Shown here: positions 1 through 11,192 of the stretch, in pieces
Layout: the number at the start of each line of letters is the position of its first letter
How positions within the stretch are numbered: the stretch's first letter is position 1
NCBI GenBank assembly: GCA_030278955.1
Contig: JAOANR010000011.1
Location: forward strand, 45,991,417 to 46,055,416
Direction: 5' to 3'
From: Hygrophila difformis
Lineage: Eukaryota > Streptophyta > Magnoliopsida > Lamiales > Acanthaceae
Length of the DNA: 64,000 nucleotides
Position numbers and translations under genes: made by a program
The notes under the pieces: model-generated
Told to the model about the DNA's origin: nothing
The model's input: only the letters and a program-made list of their open reading frames with translations
Database searches by the model: none

Positions 1-590
1 GGCACGGTGGCTGGAGCTTTCCAGCATAAGGGAGGCGGCAGTGGCATGGTGATGCGATGGGCAGAGGCGCACGCTGGCGAGACCGGAGCAGGCTCGTGCG
101 GATTCGCGAGGGCAGCTGCGTTTAGGGTTTGCGGAGGTGCGGAGGCGAAAGGAGGCCGGAGGCTTCGTTCGCAGGGGCAGATGGGAGCCGCGTGCGTAGA
201 GAGGTTGCTTTTGAAGGTATCTCAATTCTCTCGTCTACCAAAAACGGGGATGGAGGTGAAATCTGTACCTGTGAATTTGAAAAAATTTGAAGGTATTTGG
301 CGGCTAGGGTTTCTTTTATTTAGAAACCGAGGCAGACGGCAGCGTTTCTCCCTCAATTTCTTACCACACGGCGACGAATCTAAATTCCTCACCCAATTAC
401 TCGCTCCACCATCGACGAAACATAATTTTATCGCTTAACTCCTCGCTATATTTAAAAAATAAAAATAAATTATAAATTAAAATTACGTAGGCGACGAAAC
501 TAAATTTTCGTCGCCCATGTCCTCGCCTTGGGGCGATGAAAAAAAATTTCCTCGCCCCCGTCGTCGCCTACGGGCAATTTTCTTGTAGTG
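1..590. mobile_element. CACTA-type transposon, right end (truncated by window edge)
   Basis: The last bases (578-590) read TTTTCTTGTAGTG, the reverse complement of the canonical plant CACTA terminus CACTACAAGAAAA. The 200 bp before it are full of the subterminal motif GCGACGAA/TTCGTCGC in both orientations, as expected for transposase-binding repeats of En/Spm elements. The rest of the element lies left of the window, so no target duplication can be read. A 143-codon open frame at 7-438 has no recognisable domain and is probably chance. Confidence 0.75.
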
Positions 591-1417
591 TATACTGTAT
601 TATTTGACATATGTATTAAGATTACGCATTTGCATACTTAGTTAAGATGAAAAACTTCCAAGCAGATAAGCAACATATTAGAAGCAAACGCGTTTTGGGA
701 TATTTAGGATACAGATAAATTTACAATACAAGAAGTTTTAAACCATAAGGTTAAATTTAGGTGTGGGGTATTGTAGGTGTTGCACATGGCCTTTAGTCGA
801 AAGAAGTTAGGTTGCAATCAAAGACGCTTAGTGGATGATACAGAGTGAGGCCTTGATAGATAGCCCAAGTCTGTCTGATATAGGAGATCGTTGGCAAAAA
901 GTTCACAGTCATGTCGAAATAAACAGATGGTTTTCAATTAACGGTCGATCAGGTGGAAGGTATTAAGTGGATAACGTGGAACACGGCCAATGAAGCACGA
1001 CCACCTGGCCAAACAATGTCCAGAAACCTGCAAGAAACAATTGAGTCAACTTGGACCAATATAGTGTCAGTCGAGGTGATGTCCAACGAGCAATGTTGGA
1101 CCAAGTTGGCCTCAACCGAAACTATGGCCTGTTTGGTTCATGTGATTGGGAGGGGTCAGCACATGCCGTCTGTCTTAAATCTGAGCCTTGTATTAAATTT
1201 TAATTCGGGCTTGGATTGAACAGGGTTTATGGTGAATTCGCTTACCTTTACTTGCAGCCACACTTAAAGATGCTAGAGCCTAGAGCACCACAGGTTGAAG
1301 CCCAGCACATGAACCACCGGATTATGGTGAATTCGCTTACCTTTACTTGAAGCCACACTTAAAGATGCTAGAGCCTAGAGCACCACAGGTTGTAGCTTTT
1401 GCACACAAGGTGTAGAG
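591..1417. other. Intergenic stretch between CACTA end and LTR element
   Basis: No convincing gene. It holds a short tandem duplication (1227-1392) and, on the minus strand near 1240-1300, a possible splice donor (AAAG followed by GTAAGC) that might belong to a decayed exon. The LTR element to the right is inserted at TAGAG. Confidence 0.4.
1227..1392. repeat. Tandem duplication, 71-bp copies at 95-bp period
   Basis: The segment 1227-1297 recurs at 1322-1392 with a single obvious difference (tgcagcc versus tgaagcc). The second copy ends 25 bp before the LTR retrotransposon insertion. Confidence 0.85.
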
Positions 1418-2345
1418 TGTTGGGTCTTGTGTTTTGACGGAAGTTCAACGCCGATGATTGAAAACAATGGATGAACCTCCTGAGCGGCAGTCTACATGTG
1501 CGACGTGGATTATATGAAAGACTGGTCCTAATCTGGGGAGATTATTCACTAACACCTATATTGCAGGATCCCTATTCCAGATTAGTGAAATAGAGTTTGA
1601 ATTTGTCTCACACTCTACCTCTCAAATCTCAACGGCTATTTTCAATATGACCGTTCAATCTGCAGAGCTCCATGGTTAAAGAGGTTTTCTGAGGAATGGA
1701 AGAGAGAGCTCTCACTCTCACAATCTTTGAATCATCCTGAAATTCTCTCAAGCTTTCAGAATCACTTTGTGAGAAGCTCGATCGATTTGCAGCCCCCTGT
1801 TCACTGAATCTATTTATTGCTGCTAAATCGATAAGCCTTGGACTCTTCTCTATTTGTCTGCAAGTTGTAAACCTGGTTGAAGAGATCGTCCAAAGGCTTC
1901 ACAGGAGACAAGCTTACATCATTCATATCATCTTGTTCCAGAGAAGTGATTCACAGACTTCTTCAGGGGAAACTCAAGGCAGGAGCTCTGGGGAGTTGAA
2001 ATAGGTGGGAAACCTATACCAGGACTTGTGAGAGCTTCTGGTTCCAACAACTATCCGCCTGGAGATTAGGGTGAAGTCATTCTCTTTATTTTGCTAGTGT
2101 GTGTGGTTGTATACCATCTTGAAACACATATTAAAAGAACCTCTTGGATTGGTATCCCCCAGACGTAGGCCGAAGGCCGAACTGGGTCAAAAATTACTTG
2201 TCTCATGGATTTACTTTATGCATGATATTTATTCGGCTGTGCTTGAATTATATCTTGGTATAATAATCTGTTTTGGTGTTTGAGTTCATTGTTTACAGTG
2301 AACCTTTTGCATAAAGTGGTTATCTTGCTTTTCGTTGACCTAACA
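1418..2345 (+). repeat. 5' LTR of gag-only element
   Basis: Starts TGTTGGGTC and ends CCTAACA, directly followed by the tRNA-Met primer site. It contains the motif GGATTGGTATCCCCCAGACG (from 2133), which recurs in the LTRs of the array at 11-16 kb. Confidence 0.9.
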
Positions 2346-2347
2346 AT

Positions 2348-2360
2348 TGGTATCAGAGTC
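2348..2360 (+). other. Primer-binding site (initiator tRNA-Met)
   Basis: TGGTATCAGAGTC lies two bases after the 5' LTR. It differs from the usual TGGTATCAGAGC only near the end. Confidence 0.88.
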
Positions 2361-2391
2361 ACACTCTTTCGAGAGAGATCCAAACAGCAAG

Positions 2392-4512
2392 ATGAGTTAA
2401 GGATGGTCATTCAACCATCCCCCACTGCTCGATGGAACAAACTTTTCCATTTGGAAGAACAAGATGCACTCGTTTTTTATGTCAGTCGATGATAGGGCTT
2501 GGGATGCAGTGCTCACAAACTATGAACCCCCTTCGGTGACTGTTAATGGTGTTGCCAAGCCTAAAAACAAAAAGAAATGGACTGTAGGGGATAGGATCAA
2601 CTGTAACATGAACTCTAAGGCACTACATGCTATCTTCAGTGCAGTGACCGAGGACCATTATAGCCTTATCTCATCCTGTACCACGGCCTATGAAGCATGG
2701 GAGATACTGGTAAACTCTCATGAAGGTTCGGCTCCTGTTAGAACTTCTAAAATTATTTCTATTGAAGCTCAATTTCATAAACTTATCATGGATGAACATG
2801 AGTCTATCAATAGTTATTTTAGTAGAATCCGTACTCTAACCAACCAGGCTCAACAACTTGGTAAGACCTACTCATCCCAAGAGATAGTTCGAAAAATTGT
2901 AGGTTCACTCCCTGAGAGATTCAATGCCAAAATTGCTGCTCTTGAATTGCAAGAAAACTATGCCACCATAGCTGTTGATGAACTAATGGGGATCTTACAG
3001 TCATGGGAGATGGACCACTGTAAGAATTTCACAGGTAAAATTGTGGCATTCAAGCTGGAGTCCAAACCTCAAATCGAACCTTCAGAGGAGTCGAGTTCAG
3101 ATGATGATGATGAGGAGAACTTGGTTAAGATCTCACAACGCATTGCCAGGATTCTTAGGGATAAGAAGTCCAAACAATTTGGGAGCAAGAACGAAGAGAG
3201 CTCATCTATGAGAAGACTAGATATGAAGAAAACTTACATGAAGCAGTTCAAAGAATCTTCCGACTCTCGAGGACTCAAGTGCTTTGAATGTGGAGGGTAT
3301 GGCCACGTGAGAGCTGATTGTGGAAACCTCAAAAACAAATCAGATGATGCCAAGAAGACCTACTGTGCTACATTTAGCGATGAATAGAGCCCAAGTTCCA
3401 GTGATAGTGATGATGCAACTGGAGTAGTTTTCGCTGGAACATGGGACTCAGACTCTGAATCAGAATCTGAATGTGGTAACCTTCCTACATTTGTTTCACC
3501 TTTTATTATTGATGAAAGTTTTTCTTCTATCTCTAACAGGAAAGAAAAGCAGAGTGTTGAAGCACGTAGTGAAATATATGATTAGATATATGAAAAACTT
3601 GAAGAGAAGGAAGAAGAATTAAGGAAATTGCGAATTGATCATGAAGCTCTCAGAGGAGATTATGTTGCCCTAAAAGGTGAACATGAGGAAGTCTGTGTCA
3701 AGTATTATGCTCAGATGGAGGAGTTAACAGATGCATGCAAGGATCGTGACAGATTAAATGATCAAGTTCTCATCCTGGAATCCTGTTAAGTGGAGGTGTC
3801 AAATAAAAGAGACGAACTTGCCAAGCAAGTTGTTGAACTCACGAGCACCAATGGAGAACTCACTGAACATGTCAATGTCTTGTTCAATCAAAAGACTGAA
3901 CTCGAGGAACAGGTGTCCACACTTACTGAACAAGTTCAAGTGTTGAAAGCCAAAGTGTCCAGCTCAGAAGAATTGGCCAGCAAGTTGAACAAAGGAAAAG
4001 ATGTTCTTGAGGAAATCATTTCATCTACTAGAGCTCATGGTGACATGCGTGGAATTAGTTATATAAAGGAATGTTCCAGCTCAACTGAAAGGCTTTTTGT
4101 TAAGGAATGAACCATTCCTGAAGAGATTCCAATGAGGAGCACAAAGGAGATCATTGATCAAGTCAAAGGATCAAAGAGAATAACCAGACGACGTGTTCCA
4201 CCTCCTGTACCCTTGGAATGTGAGTATTGTCACAACTATGGACACAAAGTTGGAGCATGTCACGCCTTAGCCAGAGACGCCCTTTCTGGAAGACCAGTCA
4301 TTTGGCCTAATGAGAACTTGAAGAGGAGTATTCCCAGAAGAGAATGGCGTGCCAAAGGAATCGTGGTCAGACTTATTGCTTCATCAACTAAGCCAGGAAA
4401 GAAGATGATTGACTACAAGGAAGCTGCTGGTCTACAAAGTTTCACATCAAGTATTGAATCAAGCAAGGTTGAACCATTAAGAAGAGACCTTGAGATCTGC
4501 AACTTTGTCTGA
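2392..4512 (+). pseudogene. Degenerate gag polyprotein of LTR retrotransposon
   Basis: One reading frame runs 2392-4512 (about 707 codons) and is interrupted only by stops at 2398, 3385, 3583, 3787 and 4108. All the pieces lie in the same frame, so it is a single decayed ORF. The N-terminal part has the copia gag signature (DGTNFSIWKNKM near 2428-2466), then a UBN2-type gag domain (about 2640-3010). A CCHC zinc knuckle follows at about 3280-3320 (CFECGGYGHVRADC). After an acidic serine-rich linker comes a long coiled-coil stretch (about 3590-4030, rich in E, K, L and Q), and then a second CCHC-like knuckle at 4220-4262 (CEYCHNYGHKVGAC). Gag packages RNA into virus-like particles. No pol follows, only about 600 bp of non-coding sequence before the purine tract. 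The stops look like simple point changes (for example CAA to TAA at 2398). Confidence 0.88.
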
Positions 4513-5100
4513 ATGAAGCTGATTGGATCCTCCCTTTGTGTAAACGGTTCAAATTCCTAACCTAAAACTTGCTCAATATGTTTATTTGCTAATGATTTGG
4601 GCTGCAGGAATTATAATTTTTAGGGGGAGATCAAAAGAGGCTCACTGGACCGGCTCAATGAGTTAAATCAAGAAAGCATATTATCTGATATCTTGGTCCA
4701 GGAGTCAATTGTGCAAATGCAGAGCAAATATGAGCAAGGCTTAGCTTTGTTGCTTGACACATGGTCCGATGATTAGTATGCCATAATTCAACCTCTGGAG
4801 AGATCAAATTCAACGTGCTATTAAACAACCTCTGGAGATTGGTAACATCTTTCTAACTCTAATCTCTTTGCGATATATGGTTTTTGAACTGTTGTTTTTT
4901 GGTTACTGGTATTTGTGATGTGTTTGCTGGATAGTTCCCCTTGTGATTTGAATGAAAGCTCTATGTTGAAATTGTTATATTTTGTAAAGAGCTTTTCTGG
5001 GATGTATTTTGGTGGTTGGGAGAAAGGGTGCTGGTAGGTTCATTGATTTTTTGTAATAGTTCATTATCAGTTGGATTATTGTACTGGCTCACTTCCTGTC

Positions 5101-5113
5101 AAAAAGGGGGAGA
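5101..5113 (+). other. Polypurine tract
   Basis: AAAAAGGGGGAGA directly before the 3' LTR, the plus-strand primer site of retrotransposon reverse transcription. Confidence 0.85.
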
Positions 5114-6062
5114 TTTTGGGTCCTGTGTTTTGACGGAAGTTCAACGCCGATGATTGAACACAATGGATGAACCTCCTGAGCGGCAGTCTACATGTGCGAC
5201 GTTCATTATATGAAAGACTGGCCCCAGCCCCAACGACTCTTTTCCTAATCTAGGGAGATTATTCACTAACACCTATATTGCAGGATCCATCTTCCAGATT
5301 AGTGAAATAGAGTTTTAATTTGTCTCACACTCTACCTGTCAAATCTCAACGGCTATTTCCAATATGATCGTTCATTCTGCAAAGCTCCATGGTTAAAGAG
5401 ATTTTCTGAGGAATGGAAGAGAGGGCTCTCACTCTCACAATCTTTGAATCATCCTGAAATTCTCTCAAGCTTTCGGAATCACTTTGTGAGAAGCTCGATC
5501 GATTTGCAGCCCCCTGTTCACTGAATCTATTTATTGCTGCTAAATCGATAAGCCTTGGACTCTTCTCTATTTGTCTGCAAGTTGTAAACCTGGTTGAAGA
5601 GATCGTCCAAATGCTTCACAGGAGACAAGCTTACATCGTTCATATCATCTTGTTCCAGAGAAGTGATTCACAGACTTCTTCAGGGGAAACTCAAGGCAGG
5701 AGCTTTGGGGAGTTGAAATAGGTGGGAAACCTATACCAGGACTTGTGAGAGCTTCTGGTTCCAACAACTATCCGCCTGGAGATTAGGGAGAAGTGATTCT
5801 CTTTATTTTGCTAGTGTGTGTGGTTGTATACCATCTTGAAACACATAGTAAAAGAACCTCCTGGATTGGTATCCCCCAGACGTAGGCCGAAGGCCGAACT
5901 AGGTCAACAATTATTTGTCTCATGGATTTACTTTATGCATGATATTTATTCCGCTGTGCTTGAATTATATCTTGGTATAATAATCTGTTTTGGTGTTTGA
6001 TTTCATTGTTTACAGTGAACCTTTTGCATAAAGTGGTTATCTTGCTTCCCGTGGACCTAACA
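5114..6062 (+). repeat. 3' LTR of gag-only element
   Basis: Closely similar to the 5' LTR, but it begins TTTTGGGTC instead of TGTTGGGTC, so the terminal TG is lost. It also carries about 20 extra bases near 5222-5244 (around CCCCAGCCCCAACGAC) that are absent from the 5' LTR. It ends CCTAACA followed by the target duplication TAGAG. Confidence 0.88.
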
Positions 6063-6681
6063 TAGAGTAGAATCCTGTAGCTTTTGCACCTGAGGTATAT
6101 AGGGTATCATCCCCGAGCAATACGACCCCTCCGCTAGCTTCAACCTGAATAGCAGCATTCATCAACATCAAAATGCACCAGAAAAATATTGTCCAAATTA
6201 TTTAACTATTTTTTTAGTTGATGTCAAGAGGCTTTTACAATGAGTGATGATGAATTGTTGTTTCTGTAGTTATTGGTTTTCCATTTGAATGCTACCATTA
6301 CTGCTAAATGCTGAAGATGCAGCCTGTGGATAATGTTTCCAACCTCATAAATTTCCCATTTAACATTTGTATATATATCCACACCCTTCTTATCAATCCT
6401 CACAAGCCCCAAACACTACATTTCCAGCAACTCCCATATAAATAAAATGTAGCTCACTGCTGTTAATACTTCCATCTAGCCAGCCATTGTCATCAGGCAC
6501 AGGCAGACAGAGAACCAAAAATCCCAATATATGTACTTTATTGTACCCACACACCAGTAGAAACTTCAATTCAATAATTTTTTCTAAAGCATTTAATTTA
6601 GATTAGATAACAGGAAATAAAGCAACCCTCTTTATTTCCATCAGCTTAAATACTAATAATATGAATCATAATCCTAATCTT
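6063..6681. other. Intergenic; one possible minus-strand exon fragment
   Basis: Mostly featureless AT-rich DNA. On the minus strand at about 6076-6140 there is an open frame reading VEASGGVVLLGDDTLYTS. An AG precedes it (ATTCAG) and a GT follows (CAG, GTGCAA), so it could be a real or relict exon. No family was recognised. Confidence 0.3.
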
Positions 6682-6710
6682 AAATCTTGGTTCTTCCCCC
6701 CATCTCCATT

Positions 6711-7480
6711 ATGTTTATGGATTTTAAAGATTTTAAATTGTTGGCTTGGAATGTGGGTGGTATGGTGAGTGCCCAGCGTTCATTAATTGATGTGTTGCGG
6801 TCTTCTCAGCCTGATTTCATTTTTGTGTTTGAACCTCAAGTGAGCTTCGCCCGCTCTCGGGTAATGCTTTTGAAGGAAGGTTATCTGCCTCATTTTATCC
6901 AGGAAGCGGCTGGTAAGTCAGGGGGCATTTGGATTCTGGCAAGAGTGGGTAATCCCTTCAATTCTGATGTTATTGATGCGAGGGACCGTTTGATTACCCT
7001 TAAGCTCACTAGAGGTGATAGTACTTGGTTTGCTTTTGCTGTCTATGCCTCTCATCGGCCTCTTCAGAGATGCAGAACTTGGGATGATCTCTATAATGTT
7101 GCTGGCCTTGTTCCTGGTGCCTGGTTGGTACTAGGTGACTGGAACCAAATCTTAGCTTCGTCGGAGGTATGTGGGGGCATGTACAATATTGCTAATGCGG
7201 ATGAATTAAGGGACACCCTCCATGGGTGTGATCTTCACACTATTAACACGCAGGGAGGTCGGTTCACTTGGTCCCGGCCGATTGGTGACCAACAAAGGAT
7301 TTACAAAAGGCTTGATCGGGGTGTGATTAATAAAGAATGGATTGATATTTTCCGACAGGTTTCGTCCAGGTCTTAACGAATCCGGGTTCAGATCATCAAC
7401 CATTACTCCTCCATTGTGGCAAGCGTTATACAACAGCCTCGACTAAACCATTTCGCTGGGAGGCGACATGGGCATCGGCT
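6711..7480 (+). pseudogene. LINE ORF2, endonuclease region
   Basis: APE-type endonuclease/exonuclease/phosphatase fold that nicks target DNA. Visible motifs in order are LLAWNVGGM at the N-terminus, SGGIWILA, WLVLGDWNQIL (active-site D and N) and GRFTWSRP. After a frameshift near 7360, NPGSDHQPLLL follows (the SDH catalytic triad). The frame changes between these, so no single ORF remains. Confidence 0.88.
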
Positions 7481-10150
7481 ACTGAGTATGACAACTTGAT
7501 TAAGGAAGTCTGGAATCAGTCGTCCAATGGCCCGGGCTTTTGTGGTCAGTTGGATGAGATTCGGAAGGCGTCTCTGGAATTCAGCAAATCATATGGTCGG
7601 AACTTTAAATGGAGGAAGATTAAAATTCTCAAGCGGCTTGAAGGCATCACCCGTACGTTGGAGACTGTTGACTCTGTTAGATTGGTTTTACTTGAAGCGG
7701 AACTCCGGGATGAATATGCTCTCATATTAAAGCAAGAAGAGATCTATTGGTATCAACGGGCCCGAGAACGATGGGTGCGGTGCGGGGATAACACTGCTTA
7801 TTTCCATGCCCGGGTTAAATGTAAACGGCATAGGGAGCGGATCCATGGGATGTACTTAATGGATGGACCTGGTGTGACGATGACAAATCTCTTGGACAAC
7901 ATGCTCGTTCATATTTCCAGGAGCTCTTCTCTCCACCTGTCCAGGTGGATAATGTGCAAACTTCCCAATTATCTCCATTACCAGGTTTCTCGGATGGAGA
8001 GATCGACACGATACAGAAACTTCCATCCTTTGATGAAGTTGCGGATGTGGTAAAGAGTATTAATGGCTACGCTGTCCCAGGCCCTGATGGCTTTCCGGGA
8101 TTTTTTTATAAGAAATACTGGAGTACGATTGGGACTGTCGTATATGAATTTGTGAGGCACTCCTTTATCACTCAACGCCTCCCACATGAAACTCTTCATG
8201 CATATATCCGCCTCATTCCTAAAGTCGCTGGTCCTACCAACTTTAAGCAGCTCCGACCTATAACTTTGTGCAACATGCTCTATAAAATTGTTACTATGTT
8301 ATTGGTGGGCAGGCTGAGACCTCTATTGCAGAACTCCATTTCGCACCATCAGTCTGCGTTTCTTCCTGGCCGGGGGCCAGTCGATAATGCCATTGCTCTT
8401 CAAGAAATCATTGGTCATATGTCAGGTTCCAGTTCTCGGCTGAAGGCAGTCATTCTGAAGGTTGATATAGCTAAAGCATATGACAACGTCCGGTGGGATT
8501 TCTTGGAACTTTGCCTTAGGGAACTAAAGCTGTGTGTGTCCATTATTTGCCTCATTATGTATTGTGTTACCTCGCCTTCTGACTCACTCTTGTGGAATGG
8601 CCAGGCCCTGCAACCTTTCACGCCTGGAAAGGGACTTCGACAGGGGGATCCTATATCCCCTTACTTATTCTTGGTGGTAATGGAGAAGCTTTCTCTTCTT
8701 ATTCAGTCGTTGGTCCAATTGGGACAGTGGCAGCCGCTCCGTCTGTCCAATTCAGGGGTAGGGATATCCCATCTGCTATTTGCAGATGATTTAATTCTTT
8801 GCTCAATGTTTGATTAGACATATGCTATTGGATATCCCATCTCCAATATTGGTGCTGCTTTGAGAAGATTTGCTGCCGTTTCTGGTCTCTTTCCGAATGC
8901 TCAGAAATCTACGGTTTTGGTGTCTAATAATGTGACTCTCTTGGATAAGCAATGGATTACGGAGGAACTTCAATTCCAGGTAGTGGAGTCCTTTGATCAC
9001 TACCTGGGCTTTCCCCTGTTGATGGGTCGCCGTCGATGCCGTGACTTTGCCTTTATACTTGATAGAATTGATTCTCGCCTTGAAGGCTGGGCTAGTAAGA
9101 TCTTAAATAAAACTGGGCGTCTCACTCTGTGTAGATCAGTTCCTGCCTCCATCCCAACATATATTATGCAACTCCATTGGTTGCCGGAGGAGACATGCAA
9201 GGCCATTGATGGGAGATTGAGCCGGTTTCTCTGGAAGGATCACACTGTTAAAGGCTTGCACCTTGTCAGTTGGTAATAGGTGGCAAGACCTAAAAATCAA
9301 GGTGGTCTCGGCCTACGCAAGGCTCGCCATATGAACATTACGTTATAGGGCAAATTGTTGTGGAGCCTGATGCATTCGCTTGAGAAGACTTGGGTTCAAC
9401 TTCTTGAAGGAGGGCGTCCGTCCTCTACATTTCCGGATTTCTCTCATGTCCAGGGACGCTCCAATATGGCTAAGTTGCTAAAGAAAATTATTCCCCATCT
9501 ACGGGCTGGCTTCTCCCTTCGTCTTGGAGCGGGTAATGTCTCCCTGTGGTTTTCCAAATGGCGGCAGGGTATTCAACTTGGCCCTCAACTGTCTTATGTG
9601 GCTACTCAAGACATGGATCTTCGTGTTAAGGATGTGATCACAGGCGAGGGTTGGAACTGGTCTGCTGTCTATTCTCCTATGCCGAGTAATTTTCTTCTCC
9701 AAATTACTACTTCATCGCCGCCATCCATGCATTTGTCCCTTCCGGACTTGTGGGTGTGGAAGGGTGTGTCTAATGGTATATACACGGCCCACTCTGCTTA
9801 TCTCTTTCTGGCCGCTGCTGAAAATCCCCTCCAAGGTTGGTGTTGGTTTTGGAAAGCAGCCTTCCCAGAAAAAGTATGTTTGTTCATCTGGCTTATGTGT
9901 CATGCATCTCTGCCAGTTAATGAAACTCATTATTCCCGTCATGTGGCGCCATGTTCTCTTTTTGTTGTATGTGGAATCTCTGAAGAAACTTGGGTGCATT
10001 GTCTGTTCTATTGTGGATGGACTACTCAGGTCTGGACAACATTGAACATCAACATCCCGGATGACTGTGCTGCCATCCCTAAAGATGATATACGGTTGTT
10101 TATACAAGGTATGTATCGTGCTTATGGCTCCCTATTTATTGCCGCTTTTA
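7480..10150 (+). pseudogene. LINE ORF2, reverse transcriptase and zf-RVT region
   Basis: The N-terminal linker (7496-8053) is in another frame from the reverse transcriptase proper (7945-10173). Motifs seen include PGPDGFPGFFYKKYW, LIPKV, FKQLRPITLCN, SAFLPGRGPVDNA, KVDIAKAYDNVRW, GLRQGDPISPYLF and the catalytic FADD near 8780. The same frame continues through stops at 8815, about 9274 and 9346. It then passes through a thumb region into a zf-RVT-like segment (FWKAAFPEKVCLFIW, about 9849-9893). Function: copies the element RNA at the nicked target. This copy is inactive because of the stops and frameshifts. Confidence 0.9.
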
Positions 10151-10172
10151 TGGACTATTTGGCTGGATCGTA

Positions 10173-10740
10173 ATGCCAGAGTTTTTGGAGGCAATTGCAA
10201 GCCTGTTTGGCTCCTTAAAAAAAGAGATTTGGAACTTGGTTCTGGACATGGAATCTGCTGGATACTCTCCTAGTAACCATAGGGCAGTGAGACTTGTCCA
10301 ATGGAATTATCTTGCTCTAAAGGGTATAATTCTTCATGTTGATGGTAGTTCCCTTGGGAACCCCGGTAGGGCTGGCTTTGGCTTCGTGGTTCGTGATGAG
10401 GGTGGCCATTGGATTGGGGGAGTTTGTGGGCATCTTGGCCATGCAACAAATATAAGGGCTGAACTAGGTGCCTTGGCGTCTGGCCTGCGTTATGTCCATG
10501 ATCTTGGGATCAAACGGGTATCTTGTTACTCAGACTCTGTAGTGGTGATCGAAGCGCTTGACTCTTGGAATCAATTCCACCCTTATGCAGCTGTTCTTGT
10601 TCAGATTCGTGAGCTAAAGAGATCCTTTGAACGGTGAGTGTTCATCATGTTCTCCGGGAGGGGAATAAAGTGGCTGATACTTTGGCTAAACATGGGGCCT
10701 CAATAGAAGACTTCTTTACGACGTGGGCATTCCCACCAGA
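10173..10740 (+). pseudogene. LINE C-terminal RNase H domain
   Basis: RNase H type I as found at the end of plant L1 ORF2. Seen are HVDGSSLGNPGRAGFGFVV (catalytic D), RAELGALASGL (catalytic E) and CYSDSVVV (catalytic D). The last block HHVLREGNKVADTLAKHG sits at about 10643-10695 in a different frame. One G appears to be missing near 10635 (a W before SVHHV is expected), so the domain is frameshifted just before its end. Confidence 0.87.
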
Positions 10741-10889
10741 TTTTGTCAAAGGGGACGTAGCGGCGGATGCATCTGGCGTGTGGTTTCCCCGTTATTAGTC
10801 TGTTGATTTTTCTCATTTAGTTGTTGTTTTTCTTTTTCTTTTCCCTTTGTTCCCTGGCCCCGGCTTTCCAAAAAAGAAAATCTTGGTTC

Positions 10890-11192
10890 ACCTCATATTA
10901 ATTCTAATCCTAATCCTAAACCTAAATAAAAATTCACTAAGTCAAAGCTAATATTGAATCTTTAATTCTAATCCTAATTTTTAAATCCTTAGGCATAGTT
11001 CATAATCCAAAATTCAAAGATATTCTATTCGAATCTTTAATCCATAATCTTAATTCTAAATAAAAGATCCTCAAACTCAAGCCTATTCCTAATCCTTACC
11101 CCAAAATTCCTAAAACCTAATCATAAGCCTAATTCTTATCCTAATCATAATTCAAACCCTTATCTTTAATCCTAATCATTAATCATAAACCT
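10890..11192. repeat. Low-complexity AATCCTAA-like tract
   Basis: Degenerate repeats of AATCCTAA and AAACCTAAAT, resembling decayed telomere-like or simple repeats. The same tract lies left of the LINE (6655-6693) and right of the LTR array (16467-16520), so both transposons inserted into one tract. Confidence 0.6.

Larger units (their letters stand above)
1418..6062 (+). mobile_element. Non-autonomous copia-type LTR retrotransposon with gag only (TR-GAG-like)
   Basis: Two LTRs (1418-2345 and 5114-6062) flank a 2.8-kb internal region. The 5-bp target duplication TAGAG is seen at 1413-1417 and 6063-6067. The primer-binding site TGGTATCAGAGTC matches the 3' end of initiator tRNA-Met. A purine tract (AAAAAGGGGGAGA) precedes the 3' LTR. 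The internal region carries one gag-like frame and no protease, integrase, reverse transcriptase or RNase H. Gag-only elements with terminal repeats are known in plants as TR-GAGs and are moved by partners that supply pol. Five in-frame stops show that this copy is dead. Confidence 0.9.
6694..10877 (+). mobile_element. LINE (non-LTR retrotransposon, plant L1 type), 5'-truncated and decayed
   Basis: A perfect 12-bp target duplication AAATCTTGGTTC is seen at 6682-6693 and 10878-10889. The body encodes endonuclease, reverse transcriptase, zf-RVT and RNase H regions in order on the plus strand, then a short A-rich tail (CCAAAAAAGAAAA). There is no ORF1: the element starts only about 17 bp before the endonuclease. 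That fits 5' truncation during target-primed reverse transcription. Several frameshifts and stops make it non-functional. Confidence 0.93.

Noticed and set aside
7..438. 143-codon open frame at the left edge as a gene
   Set aside because: Lies in CACTA terminal sequence, has no domain, and low-complexity Gly/Arg-rich composition follows from the GC-rich repeats.
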